From the NCBI GenBank assembly GCA_002709695.1, contig PAQF01000026.1:155646-219645 (forward strand): a stretch of 64,000 nt of DNA, in the 5' to 3' direction. Below the pieces are notes generated by a model. It saw only the letters and a list, made by a program, of their open reading frames with translations. It had not been told where the DNA came from and searched no databases. The stretch is from Candidatus Poribacteria bacterium. Its GTDB lineage: Bacteria; Poribacteria; WGA-4E; UBA9662. Numbering within the stretch: position 1 is the first letter of the stretch; each line of letters starts with the position of its first letter. Below, piece by piece: positions 20,285 through 30,103 of the stretch. A program made the translations under genes and the position numbers.

Positions 20285-21766
20285 CTAATTGGTTGGAACA
20301 ACATCACCTAAGCAGAAAAGATAGCGGTCTGATGATCCTATATACAAATTCCCATTTGCCACGGCTGGAGATGAATAGATTTTAATTTCACCCGCCACAT
20401 CATCGGTATTGTACCACCAGTTCATATCACCTGTTTCTGATTCAAGACAATAAATCACACCATTCGTTCCACCGAAATAGACCGAATCCCTTGTAACTGC
20501 CGGGGATGAAACGATGGGCGTATCGACAGAAGTCTTCCAAAAAATGTCACCGGTCTCAGCCTCAAGAGCATAAACATATCCATCCCGGCATCCAAAATAG
20601 ACGTAATTCTCCATAAACGAGATCGCCGTTAAAACAGCATCTTCCGTTTGAAATGACCAGACCTCTTCTCCCGTTTTGAGATTGAGTGCAACTACTCCTC
20701 CGGCAGGCACTTGGTGACTTTCAACAAAGTTACCTTTGCCCAAACCAAAATAGATTAACTCTTCACTAACCGTTGGGCTTCCCCAAACTGGAAAATCAAC
20801 AGATTTGACCCATATATTAGAACCACTCTCAGCAGACACAGCATAAATCTCTGGTTGTCCATAGCCACTACCAAAGTATAAATTCCCATCCACTACAATT
20901 GGTGAAATATCAACATGCAAATCAGGATAATGCCATATTTCTTTTCCTTCTAGTGCATCAAGACAGTAAACACCATCACTTCCAGCCCCGAAATATACAC
21001 GGCCCTGATTGATACACGGACTAGACTCAACATGACTTGTCGTTTGGAAAGCCCAAATTTCCCGCCCTGTATCCGCATCAAAACAACGCAGACAGGAATC
21101 TACATCGTAGTGTAATCCCTCTCCAATGTAGACCCGACCACCCACAACTGCTGGCGACGAGAAGACCTGCTGTTGTGATGGTGATTTCCAAATCACAGCA
21201 CCTGTTCTCACATCAAGACAATAAATCAACCCATCTGTGCGAAAGAGCGAACCGCGACCCGCCCCAATATACAAACGGTCACCAACAATAGCTGGTGAGG
21301 ACGAAAAATCCATCGCTTTCGCTCCTTGATCTTTAAACGCCCACAATAAATTTGCATCATCTGGGCCCAGATGATTTTTCTGGTGTCCTTGGCGGTGGGA
21401 GCCCCCACGGAAAGTTACCCATGATTGGTTAGTACTAGAAGATGGAAAATTTTCCGATACACGTGTTGTTATATCAGCATGTGGCAACCTCATCTGATAT
21501 AAAAAGAACCCGCTACTGACCATCACACTTAAAAGAATAATTGCCGTGATGATTTTATGGTGCCAAGCAATAGCAAACAATGTGCGGTAGGTTCCGGTTT
21601 TGAAAATTGCCAAAAGTCCTATACCAACAACAGCAAGAATCTGAGGTAACACACTAACCAGTGCGGCTAAAGGACCAACCAACGCAGGAATAACTGCCTG
21701 TGCAGGCACAGTCACGCTGACAAGTATCATAGTAAGCACCAGAAATATCAACACCTTTCTCATCAA
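20285..21766 (-). CDS. Membrane-anchored PQQ-type beta-propeller repeat protein
   Basis: Protein of 493 residues with about three hydrophobic segments in the first 100 residues (VLIFLVLTMILVSVTVPA; ILAVVGIGLLAIF; ITAIILLSVMVSSGFFLY) and then a propeller of the PQQ/BamB-like type. The repeats follow the pattern SSPAVxxxxVYxGxxxGxxYCLDxxTGxxxW, at least seven times. Such domains often act as scaffolds and need not bind PQQ. The gene sits 15 bp downstream of the GATase-like secreted protein gene, so the pair is probably one unit. No dehydrogenase active-site features were seen. Confidence 0.75.
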   Translation of the reverse strand: MMRKVLIFLVLTMILVSVTVPAQAVIPALVGPLAALVSVLPQILAVVGIGLLAIFKTGTYRTLFAIAWHHKIITAIILLSVMVSSGFFLYQMRLPHADITTRVSENFPSSSTNQSWVTFRGGSHRQGHQKNHLGPDDANLLWAFKDQGAKAMDFSSSPAIVGDRLYIGAGRGSLFRTDGLIYCLDVRTGAVIWKSPSQQQVFSSPAVVGGRVYIGEGLHYDVDSCLRCFDADTGREIWAFQTTSHVESSPCINQGRVYFGAGSDGVYCLDALEGKEIWHYPDLHVDISPIVVDGNLYFGSGYGQPEIYAVSAESGSNIWVKSVDFPVWGSPTVSEELIYFGLGKGNFVESHQVPAGGVVALNLKTGEEVWSFQTEDAVLTAISFMENYVYFGCRDGYVYALEAETGDIFWKTSVDTPIVSSPAVTRDSVYFGGTNGVIYCLESETGDMNWWYNTDDVAGEIKIYSSPAVANGNLYIGSSDRYLFCLGDVVPTN

Positions 21767-21781
21767 GGTTTTCCCTCAAGC

Positions 21782-22969
21782 TTATTCTGAAAGCCAGTTA
21801 GCAGCAAAATATATAAGATTCTCAATCATCAAGCGATTGACAAATACATTGGCAGTCGTTTCATTTTGAAAACCAGTTAATAGATACATTCCACGCCCAT
21901 ATTTGAGCATAGCCACAGCAACATTTTTCCCTGAATTTGTCGTTGCCAAGATGACATATTTACTACTCCAGTCCGACCAGGTATCGTCCAGAAACACCTC
22001 GCCCGATCTTATCTCATGAGGAATATCAAACAGAGACCCTGCATGTTCGGTCATTTCGAAGTCCGTTCGTCCCATACTTTCAATTCCTTTTATTGGCTCA
22101 GATATCCAACCAATTTCACATGGACGACCATCATCACTATCTTGACTGGATACTATTGCAACTCCACCACTTTTGACAAAGGCTTTAATCTTTTTTTCTT
22201 GTTTGGTGGTTAAAAAGTACTTATCGTTACTAATTACTCCTTGGCCAAGCCACAAGATGTCTGCTTTTTCAATACCAGGGAGGTCGCGATTTGCTGTTTT
22301 TTGGTAAACGATTTTGTGATTGGCAACTTGATCAAACTCAGTCAAGGCTGTAAATTCGACATCATAATGAGTTCCATTGAGGACCATAACACGTACAGCT
22401 CCTTTTGGAGCATCCGCTAGATTATAAGATTGAGATTCTTTTTTCTCTTTTGGTTTGATTTTCCCCGCAAAAACTTGGCGCAAATGATTTTGGAAATCAA
22501 CTGTTGATCCCTTGTAAGTACGATGCATGTAAATTTCAATATGCGTAAAATTCCACCAAGTCTTATCTCTCTCAGATCGTTTGGGGGCAAAGACCTGAAA
22601 CCAAATACCACCAATATGCCCTACACTGGTAATGCGGCCACCTTCGTCTTTATAAAAAATGATAACTGGCTCTCCAACTTTAAACTTTCGAATAAGTTGT
22701 TGAGGGAAATTCCCTTGCCCAACACCAATGTTAATTTTAATCTGACTAAACTCGGTTTTTCCCTTTAAATTATCCTCAGGCTTTACCTTTGCTGTCATCC
22801 GCTTTGGGTCAACTTCAGTAACTGTGCCAAAAAGGACATTAGAACATTCGCTCAGCACCTCCTGAAGTGAATATTCTTTCTCAATAAAAGCATCAACATC
22901 ATAATGCGAGGAGTGAACAATAAGAACAAAAAATAAGATTGAAAAACTAAACGGAGATCTACCTATCAT
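21782..22969 (-). CDS. Secreted protein with ThuA/GATase-like domain
   Basis: Exported 395-residue protein. A signal peptide (FSILFFVLIVHSSHYDVDA) precedes an OB-like beta domain of about 150 residues (LFGTVTEVDPKRMTAKV, NFPQQLIRKFKVGEPVIIFY). The C-terminal 200 residues resemble a class I glutamine-amidotransferase/ThuA fold: VRVMVLNGTHYD, ADILWLGQGV, IKAFVKSGGVAIVSSQD and YGRGMYLLTGFQNE. I see no GATase catalytic Cys nucleophile, so amidotransferase activity is unlikely. Homologues with this layout occur in Poribacteria- and planctomycete-like genomes; their role is unknown. Confidence 0.6.
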   Translation of the reverse strand: MIGRSPFSFSILFFVLIVHSSHYDVDAFIEKEYSLQEVLSECSNVLFGTVTEVDPKRMTAKVKPEDNLKGKTEFSQIKINIGVGQGNFPQQLIRKFKVGEPVIIFYKDEGGRITSVGHIGGIWFQVFAPKRSERDKTWWNFTHIEIYMHRTYKGSTVDFQNHLRQVFAGKIKPKEKKESQSYNLADAPKGAVRVMVLNGTHYDVEFTALTEFDQVANHKIVYQKTANRDLPGIEKADILWLGQGVISNDKYFLTTKQEKKIKAFVKSGGVAIVSSQDSDDGRPCEIGWISEPIKGIESMGRTDFEMTEHAGSLFDIPHEIRSGEVFLDDTWSDWSSKYVILATTNSGKNVAVAMLKYGRGMYLLTGFQNETTANVFVNRLMIENLIYFAANWLSE

Positions 22970-23182
22970 TCTTTACAGTTCCCTTAAGATAAGCTGCAGA
23001 TTAAGACTTCCTTTACCGGGTTCCGCTATTGTGAATCAGGGAAATTGTATACGCAAAAGCCACGGAATTAAGGGTCATTTTCTATCTACAAAAAGTCAAT
23101 TAATTTCCCAAAAGAATAGAACTGGGTAAACCAGAGCCAAATTGCGCAAGACAAAAATCCGCGATGCAATATACGGACCGGT

Positions 23183-24073
23183 TTACACTTCTTCCTCGAT
23201 AAAGATTGGTTGAGTCCAAGCCACACTCCCCCCTGCCCCATAGCATTCCGCACGGATATAGCTCAAACTAAGTGCTTGGTTCAAGTCTTCTGGCAAAGAA
23301 TAACTAGCCTCAGCTCCATCAACAATTAACTGAATCACCCCTAATTTACTAACGAAACAGACTCTCTGGGCATCTTTAGTCTTCACATGAACCGTAGTTC
23401 CATTAATCCCTATAGAACTGATAGTAACACCAGTGGAAGCGTAAAAACTGCCGTTACGCAACCCTACATCAATTTGATCAACCGTACAATCTTCAGCCTG
23501 TACAACATTCCATGCAATTCCAACATCTCCAGGCTGATGGGAGTCATCATTGCCATATCCCCAAAGCCGATGACCACCAGACAATAAACGGTCCCATCGG
23601 TCCGAGGCAAGTGCAGTTCCTTGCAATCGTTGGATAACACCATTATAAATTTCGATACCATGATATCCATCTAATGATTCCATTAAGACATGTGGAAAAT
23701 GGTTGTATTGTGCGCCCCAATTAGGATGATTTAAAATGCAGATTGATTGATCGGCGATGATCTCTCGCACCACAACTTGCCGATCAGGATTAGGAGCAAC
23801 ACGATTATTCGCATTAACCTGTTGAATATGTGGACCATTTGCTGTCACCTCTACTGCAGGGATGAGCAACATGGAAGTATTCCGCTGATATCGACTCGGA
23901 TCTACCAAAATATCGTGATCGGAAATACAGAGAAAATCATAGCCTCGAGATTCGTAATCGGCAATAACTGTCTCTGGAGGGCATGAGCCATCACTCTCTG
24001 TAGTGTGGGTGTGCAAATTTCCACGGAACCAGCTTTCAATGTTAGAATAGCTACTTTTTAGCTTAATTGACAT
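23183..24073 (-). CDS. PHP-domain metal-dependent phosphoesterase (CehA/McbA-like)
   Basis: Predicted cytoplasmic metal-dependent hydrolase (296 residues). The PHP metal-ligand motifs are all present: GNLHTHTTESDG near residue 16, CISDHDIL near 52, ILNHPNWG near 115 and GNDDSHQPGD near 173. The remaining C-terminal 90 residues are a beta-sandwich extension (STGVTISSIGINGTTV) as in CehA/McbA-type proteins. Phosphoesterase activity is the family expectation; the substrate is unknown. Confidence 0.85.
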   Translation of the reverse strand: MSIKLKSSYSNIESWFRGNLHTHTTESDGSCPPETVIADYESRGYDFLCISDHDILVDPSRYQRNTSMLLIPAVEVTANGPHIQQVNANNRVAPNPDRQVVVREIIADQSICILNHPNWGAQYNHFPHVLMESLDGYHGIEIYNGVIQRLQGTALASDRWDRLLSGGHRLWGYGNDDSHQPGDVGIAWNVVQAEDCTVDQIDVGLRNGSFYASTGVTISSIGINGTTVHVKTKDAQRVCFVSKLGVIQLIVDGAEASYSLPEDLNQALSLSYIRAECYGAGGSVAWTQPIFIEEEV

Positions 24074-24157
24074 TTAATTCAACCTTATACAATAATCTGG
24101 ATACAACACACCAGCCTAATAGACTGTTACATTTTAAAGAATAACTGACCTACAATA

Positions 24158-25366
24158 TTAATTGATCGAAGCGTAGTATTCAGCAACCACCTGCCAAGCC
24201 TTCTCGCCCATAAATCCATCTGGAGGTGTTTCTCCATTTCGCGCATATTCGCGCATTTGTGAACCAGAAATCATTAGAAAATCATCGGCCCGACTAGGAT
24301 CAAAGAAACCCATCGTGCCAGACACCTTATCATAAGCAGCAAATTTGAACTCGATGATTTCTAGTTTTTCCAGACCTATAGCCATCTGCAGGACTTTCAT
24401 ACCGTGGAAAGGATCGTAAATGGGTTGCCCCGTCTCGGGATGCGCTATCCCTGCAGGGTCACGCCCAACGATATAGTGACTCGCACCTGCATTGATTCGG
24501 GCTTTGGCATGCCATTGAACTTCTGTCGGACCTCCGTAAAGCATAGGACTGGGAAAAATAGAAATAACTGTTGAGATAGGATCTAGCACCCCATCTTCAA
24601 GTACTGCATCATGTTGACGCATCCTGACATCCAGAGGTACATCATCATCTTTCGTCCATCCTCCAAGCGGATGAAGTAAAAGCACAGGATTTTTGTATCC
24701 TTGCGCTTTCAGTTGTTCTTTCGTCTCATTCATTAACAAGGCATGGCCATTATGAACTGGATTTCGGAGTTGAAAAGCGTACACTGCATCTGCACCACGT
24801 TTCTCGAATTCCATACGTAACTGAGCAGGAGAAAGACGGTAGTGATCAAGCTCATCATCATAAACGATCGGGCTAAGAACTTCGAGATCACCACCAACTA
24901 GCTGTGCGCCCATTTTCATAATTCGTTCGACTGTCGGATGGCCCGTGTGTGTACACCCAACAGTACGGGCAGCATATTCTTCTTTCGGGTTAGCATAAAA
25001 CTCCGGATCTCGTAAAATTGCCACAGACTCACCATTTGATTTTGACAAGGTAATTGCGTCGGCGTTTTGTAAGCGGCTATAATCCTGATCTGAGATATCA
25101 AGTGTAATCGGAACGGATTGATTGACAAATGCCCCATTCGGTTGCCGTATGGCATTAAAATGAATTGTTTGTAAAAACTGATCCTCGCGCATAAATCCAG
25201 TAATAGGACTTGCCCAACCTTCGCTTAATATATGAATCCATTGCAAATGATATTCGTTAATGATCAGTTTCGGCAATAATTCAGCTTCCGATTTACTTGC
25301 TGATCTTTGATTTTCCGGAACGAGGAGATTAACTAACTCCCCACCATCAGGTTCAATTAAAGGCAT
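24158..25366 (-). CDS. sat: ATP sulfurylase, PAPS-synthase type
   Basis: Sulfate adenylyltransferase forming APS from ATP and sulfate (402 residues). Catalytic motifs are QLRNPVHNGH (HxxH), the segment around LLHPLGGWTKDDDVP and VGRDPAGIAHPETG. From memory the sequence is closest to the sulfurylase domain of animal PAPS synthases, for example GGELVNLLVP at the start, FPSPMLYGGPTEVQWHAKAR and ISGSQMREYARNGETPPDGF near the end. No APS kinase domain is fused and no cysDN, cysH or aprAB genes are near, so whether it serves assimilation or sulfation is open. The start ATG at 25366 leads directly into the conserved N-terminus. Confidence 0.92.
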   Translation of the reverse strand: MPLIEPDGGELVNLLVPENQRSASKSEAELLPKLIINEYHLQWIHILSEGWASPITGFMREDQFLQTIHFNAIRQPNGAFVNQSVPITLDISDQDYSRLQNADAITLSKSNGESVAILRDPEFYANPKEEYAARTVGCTHTGHPTVERIMKMGAQLVGGDLEVLSPIVYDDELDHYRLSPAQLRMEFEKRGADAVYAFQLRNPVHNGHALLMNETKEQLKAQGYKNPVLLLHPLGGWTKDDDVPLDVRMRQHDAVLEDGVLDPISTVISIFPSPMLYGGPTEVQWHAKARINAGASHYIVGRDPAGIAHPETGQPIYDPFHGMKVLQMAIGLEKLEIIEFKFAAYDKVSGTMGFFDPSRADDFLMISGSQMREYARNGETPPDGFMGEKAWQVVAEYYASIN

Positions 25367-25511
25367 TAAATTTCCTTCGAGCGTCTTGTTTTTATACGAT
25401 TATGATAACCAGCGTTTATGTTTTTGTCAATATCAGGAGACAAGAAACAATAACGAAAAAGTCCATCAAGAGAAGCGTTAGCTACCGTTAATGAACCGGC
25501 GTATATTAGCA

Positions 25512-27122
25512 TCAACAGTTTGTACACAAGTCTATCAGCTGATCTATATTGCCTATGCATTCCCAGACATTAGTATTGTCCACTACACGGATACATCCTT
25601 CTACATCATCCTGCAAACCTTGCACTACCGGAGTCAGCTTATCCAGTTCTGCCAAAGCCTGCTTTATATCCATTCGATCACCACCGGCTTCCTTTGGAAA
25701 TAAGACTCCTCTGAGTAAACGGAAATACACTACTGCGGCTACGATGATATCCACAGCTAACAAATCCACCTCTCGCTTGCTACAAGTCAAACCTCTAGTC
25801 TTCAGGTAAACACGACACAAAGTCCGACGATTGAATCCATTCTCCCAAGAATTATACAATAGATCCTGTCGGACCTGACTAACGCAAGAATGCTCAAAGT
25901 CAACTGCCAACAACACATCAGCTGGGGTTAACAAAGTGTTGCCTTTATGCAAATCCCCATGTGTACTCACCACCTCCCCTCCACTCTCAGACAATGGCGT
26001 GGGTAAAGCGGCACTCAGTTGCTGCATTTCCTGCGCTGTATACCTCTCCAAGTTGCCTTCATGGTAGGCGACACAAGACCAAATTAGTGACCCAACTGGA
26101 ACATCTTGCAAACAAGGATACTTCTGACACATCTCTTCTTGCCAAGAATCAAACCAGTTGATAGGGACTGTGTGCAACCGTGCTGCGAGTTCCCCAATCC
26201 GTCTCATCCAAGTTTCGGAGCTAAATTCCGGCTTTTGGCCAACGAACGGCTCAATAACCCAGTTATCTGCCGACGCGATTATGGCAGGGGCTCCACCTAC
26301 CTTAGAAAAAACATTTGATGCTGCCACCATGCGTCGATTCCTAAGAGGATTATCTACATACCGTTTCAGTACTACTTTGGCAGGGGTGACCTCTGCATTT
26401 GGCAATTCAATAGTGTAAATGATCTCCGTCAACGGAGATCCTCCTCCTTTAAGCTCATTAACCTTGAAAGAGGCAGGATCCAACTTAGCAGGCCAATTAG
26501 CATACTTGATCACAAAAGCTGAAATCTCAGTTAATCTGGCTTTTCTAATAGCCGCAGGTTCCCAACCCCAAACTAAGTCCGGAGCATGCATGGACGACAA
26601 GGTACCATCATCATTAAGTAAAAACTGCTGGATCTCCTTGCCTTGCCCTTCCTCAAGAAGACCATAGAACAATACTTTACTACCTTCCCTCAACCGGCCA
26701 CGATCAACCATCAAGCACTGTGGAGCATCAACAGCTATCTGCTTAGGCCTTTCCGCCCAATGGACTATACCATCCTTCGTCATGTAGACTCGAACTGCCT
26801 TTTTCGCTTCTCCCAATACAATATGGTTCACGGGCCTTCCTTTATGCTCTCCTTGATCCACATCGTACCTTCGTTCCAATACAATCCCCTTACCTCTAGG
26901 TGAATTTACCACTAAAGGCACTGGATCCTGCTGACTACCAAATTGGCTGTCTTTGGAATTCAACTTAGCCTGCAGCAAATCTGGAAAGGTCAGAATACAA
27001 GAGGGATCAACCGAACCTTTCTGGACCAAGAAAGCTCTCTCCCCCTGGCCAAAATTGGCAACTGGTTTCTGGGTAGTATCTATACGTTGCCCAGTCTTTG
27101 TCTTTGTATCTCGGTTACTCAT
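25512..27122 (-). CDS. APH/choline-kinase-like phosphotransferase with unknown N-terminal half
   Basis: A 536-residue protein whose C-terminal half is a kinase-like aminoglycoside/choline phosphotransferase domain: the Brenner motif is STHGDLHKGNTLL (near 390) and the DFG-equivalent is LLAVDFEHS. Helices after it match the fold (DLLYNSWENGF, VAAVVYFRLLRG). The first 230 residues have no family I recognise; they include VLKRYVDNPLRNRRM, which may already be the N-lobe with its Lys. By eye the gene and its upstream neighbour are richer in GC than most of the window, so recent acquisition is possible. The substrate is unknown. Confidence 0.65.
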   Translation of the reverse strand: MSNRDTKTKTGQRIDTTQKPVANFGQGERAFLVQKGSVDPSCILTFPDLLQAKLNSKDSQFGSQQDPVPLVVNSPRGKGIVLERRYDVDQGEHKGRPVNHIVLGEAKKAVRVYMTKDGIVHWAERPKQIAVDAPQCLMVDRGRLREGSKVLFYGLLEEGQGKEIQQFLLNDDGTLSSMHAPDLVWGWEPAAIRKARLTEISAFVIKYANWPAKLDPASFKVNELKGGGSPLTEIIYTIELPNAEVTPAKVVLKRYVDNPLRNRRMVAASNVFSKVGGAPAIIASADNWVIEPFVGQKPEFSSETWMRRIGELAARLHTVPINWFDSWQEEMCQKYPCLQDVPVGSLIWSCVAYHEGNLERYTAQEMQQLSAALPTPLSESGGEVVSTHGDLHKGNTLLTPADVLLAVDFEHSCVSQVRQDLLYNSWENGFNRRTLCRVYLKTRGLTCSKREVDLLAVDIIVAAVVYFRLLRGVLFPKEAGGDRMDIKQALAELDKLTPVVQGLQDDVEGCIRVVDNTNVWECIGNIDQLIDLCTNC

Positions 27123-27416
27123 CTATCATCTCTATACGGAACTAAATTGTGTCCGGGAATGATTTCAGTAAACCACTTGGATCAGATAAAAACATCAGTA
27201 AACAACATAGATTCAGTTTCATGAATGCTTCAGCCAATGGTGTGAACTTGGACACTGAGAACAACACTGTTGATACCACTCACACGGTCATTTAAACCCT
27301 GAATCATACTATCAACGAATCAAATCTAGAGCACTACTACACTGGTACGGCACGGAACAAATTGGAATATCCCACTTCTAATGAGCGAATCAACAAGATC
27401 GGTGGCTTGCCCCTAG

Positions 27417-28871
27417 TCAACTCCAGTCCTTTCTCCATGCCTTGTAGTACCAACATCGCTCAGCAGGGTCGAAGAACAAAGCAGTCAAAGTAAGTCCCAT
27501 TGCCGAGATGAAAAACAGAATAGCACTGGGAGTCCGTCCTGTCCAATCCATCCAGGGTAAAGGGAAACCAAAGAAAGCGAAGTTTAGTCCAAAGTAAATC
27601 CACGTGCAAAATATGAGTGCACTTCGGATGAAAGCAGGATGCTCCCTGTTTGGTTCCGCTTTGAGTGCGAAACCAACCGCGAGGGTAGTGGCAAACAGCA
27701 TTGGCAAGATAAAATAAGCTAGCCAACCTACACTCAAGTCGATTGGATTTCCCACCGAATAAACCAACATACGCAATGTTTTTCCAGCAATAGGGAGTAG
27801 CGTAATTGGCAACAGTTGCAGGTATGACCACCAACGGCCCTGCACACAAGCTACTAACGGGATAAGCCCCATCATTAAACCAAGGTCATAGATGCCATCA
27901 ATCCAAGAGAATTTGCTAAAGTCCACCAACACCAACAGGGATAGATGAAGACTCAGCAACCCACCTATCAACCAACTGGGTAGGGGACTGGAAACTGGCT
28001 GAGACGAAACGTCAATTTGGTGCCGATTCAGCCACAGTCCAAGGCCAAGAAAAGCCCCCATCACCGTACCAAAGGTAGTCTCCATGATGTTCCACCAGTT
28101 AAAATATCGAGTAAACGACCCGACGAAGCTCTCGCTAAAGAAATCGGGATTCCAAGCATTAGTGGCCTGTAATGCTTGACCGAGAGGAAAACCCAATGCC
28201 CCGCCGAGTATCCCCCAAAACGCCAAGTTTCTGGCAAGAGAATCTTTTTTTACTAATGCGGCGTATAAAACGCCCATAATCAACGCACACCATAGGCCTC
28301 CCCATATTTCGGGCCGGTGCTTCAGCTCAACCCCCGGCTCCCAAAACCAGTGATCAGAAAAATATAGCAGTGGAAGGCGTTTGTTTCCCGGATCATGCGG
28401 TGAGTTAAATAGCCACCACCCTACAACAAGGGCAGTCAGCATTCCAATGACTAACAGGAACATCTCAAAATGACGATAACGTTTGCCACCTAAGCCTAAA
28501 CCAAGGAAAAACCCAGAGAAGCCAATCCAAACACCGCCCTTGATAGCCAAACCAAGCATTCCCCAACGAAGAGAAGCCCAGTTACCCACCAACGACGCAT
28601 CATGGGTCAAGCCAACTGTCTGGCCGTAGGTCATCGACCCCCCAAAGCCCATTGCGATCGTTCCCAATGCGGCGGCTCGAATCACATGAATAGAGGTATT
28701 ACCAGGGCAAAATAGAAACACCAGATTCAAGCTCACCAACACACCCGCGATCATGGCACCAGTCTCGTGGCCGTATTGACCGCGAATACCCCATCCCATA
28801 CCACCAGCCATAGCAGTCGTAAGCATCACCAGCCAAAGTGGTGGTTTAAAATGTAATGTTTGGTCAACCAT
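27417..28871 (-). CDS. Polytopic membrane protein of unknown function
   Basis: Inner-membrane protein of 484 residues with about 11-13 hydrophobic helices. It opens with a short cytoplasmic stretch and the helix-associated motif GGMGWGIRGQYGHETGAM, which looks conserved and may be functional. Other features are Gly-rich helices (GFSGFFLGLGLGG) and a periplasmic-looking loop rich in Trp and His (YFSDHWFWEPGVELKHRPEIW). I do not recognise a transporter family. Its higher GC resembles the APH-like gene 294 bp downstream on the same strand; the interval between them holds nothing I can name. Confidence 0.6.
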   Translation of the reverse strand: MVDQTLHFKPPLWLVMLTTAMAGGMGWGIRGQYGHETGAMIAGVLVSLNLVFLFCPGNTSIHVIRAAALGTIAMGFGGSMTYGQTVGLTHDASLVGNWASLRWGMLGLAIKGGVWIGFSGFFLGLGLGGKRYRHFEMFLLVIGMLTALVVGWWLFNSPHDPGNKRLPLLYFSDHWFWEPGVELKHRPEIWGGLWCALIMGVLYAALVKKDSLARNLAFWGILGGALGFPLGQALQATNAWNPDFFSESFVGSFTRYFNWWNIMETTFGTVMGAFLGLGLWLNRHQIDVSSQPVSSPLPSWLIGGLLSLHLSLLVLVDFSKFSWIDGIYDLGLMMGLIPLVACVQGRWWSYLQLLPITLLPIAGKTLRMLVYSVGNPIDLSVGWLAYFILPMLFATTLAVGFALKAEPNREHPAFIRSALIFCTWIYFGLNFAFFGFPLPWMDWTGRTPSAILFFISAMGLTLTALFFDPAERCWYYKAWRKDWS

Positions 28872-28982
28872 ATGTAATTTGTAAATTGTCCTGTAAAGGA
28901 CGCTTAGGCAAGTTGCACCTTGATATCCATGCCATACTTCAGTTCAAATAACCTCATTTCGGTATTGAATCTCAATGCACAA

Positions 28983-30023
28983 TCAAAGCAAGATATCCCT
29001 CATTGAGTCGATTAAACCACCGGGAGGAACAAATGGAAGCTCAACAGGTACGTACGTTAGAGCACTTTGGTATATCCCCATCAGCAGATTAAATTCTGCC
29101 AGTGATTGGGAGAGATGAGTTGGATGCACATTCTGATCATCATCAAGCCAATCAAAAACAGCATCAGTAAGCCCAGCTTGACCTAAAATATCTTGTTCTC
29201 CGTAACTATGAGTTCCACTTTCATAACCATTTTCTGGTGTGCTCCGTTCCCAACCATCCATGTTCCAATGAATAAATCCACAAGTACCAAAAACAGCAAT
29301 CCGTTTATGTAAATGTGCCGCGGAGTTCTCACTGATAGATGGCGCACCCTCAGTTCCGAAAGTAACAAGACTACGTACTCCATTAGCATAATTTATTGAT
29401 GCGGTTGCGTGACCTGGAGACGGTTGGAGAGAATCCAGAGGGCTTCCATCCGCGACCTGCCCAAAAACTTTGACAGGTCGAGAATTGTCGATATAGGAAG
29501 AAACAAGCTGAAGGACGTGTGGGCCCTGATCTATTGGCGTAGAACGTGCACTAGCATCAATAAATTTTATCTCACCTATTCTTCCTGCGGCTATATCACG
29601 TTTGAGTTCCAAATTTCGCGGGTGGAAGTTGAGTTGCGTATTAACACAGAATTTAGTCTTGGTATTCTCACATAACTCCGCTAACTGTTTCCAATCTTCC
29701 GCAGCTACTGCAACTGGTTTCTCGACAATAGCCGCAGGCACTGCATGATCCGATGCAATTTTCATAAGCGAATGACGAATCAACTGACCAGTTCCACGCA
29801 ACGTGGGCGCAGTAACAATATGTAATAAATCAGGATTTTCTCGCTCCAGCATCTGATGAAGATCTGTATAGCGTTCCGAGATGCCAAAATCGTCCCCAAA
29901 GGTATTAAGAAGTTCTTCATTCATATCGCATATGGCGACAATTTTCCCACCCTTCACATGTTGATATGCCTGGGCATGTCCACGTGCTCGCCCACCACAA
30001 CCTAAAAACGCAGATTTATACAT
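28983..30023 (-). CDS. Gfo/Idh/MocA family oxidoreductase
   Basis: NAD(P)-dependent sugar- or polyol-type oxidoreductase (346 residues). The N-terminal Rossmann fold is AFLGCGGRARGHAQAY, followed by VAICDMN. The family lysine is in VEKPVAVAAEDW near residue 103. The C-terminal alpha/beta domain includes DQGPHVLQLVSSYI. The start is supported by a purine-rich GGGAGGGAG tract 10-18 bases upstream. A strong palindrome lies 54-80 bp upstream and may be its operator. The substrate is unknown. Confidence 0.85.
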   Translation of the reverse strand: MYKSAFLGCGGRARGHAQAYQHVKGGKIVAICDMNEELLNTFGDDFGISERYTDLHQMLERENPDLLHIVTAPTLRGTGQLIRHSLMKIASDHAVPAAIVEKPVAVAAEDWKQLAELCENTKTKFCVNTQLNFHPRNLELKRDIAAGRIGEIKFIDASARSTPIDQGPHVLQLVSSYIDNSRPVKVFGQVADGSPLDSLQPSPGHATASINYANGVRSLVTFGTEGAPSISENSAAHLHKRIAVFGTCGFIHWNMDGWERSTPENGYESGTHSYGEQDILGQAGLTDAVFDWLDDDQNVHPTHLSQSLAEFNLLMGIYQSALTYVPVELPFVPPGGLIDSMRDILL

Positions 30024-30076
30024 GGCAGTATCTCCCTCCCTAAAAAGCTCTATATACTTATATCTTTACCTTCAAT

Positions 30077-30103
30077 AATTCAAGTTGTTTGTCAACTTGA
30101 ATT
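30077..30103. promoter_or_regulatory. Perfect 11-bp inverted repeat, candidate operator
   Basis: Arms AATTCAAGTTG and CAACTTGAATT flank the 5-nt spacer TTTGT, 54 bp upstream of the oxidoreductase start. No U-tract follows on either strand, which argues against a terminator. On the minus strand a CTTGAA box inside the repeat lies 16 bp before TATAAG, so the palindrome would overlap a possible -35 region. Confidence 0.45.

Noticed and set aside
25366-25560. 64-codon leftward frame between sat and the APH-like gene
   Set aside because: It overlaps the end of the APH-like gene in another frame and has no support of its own.
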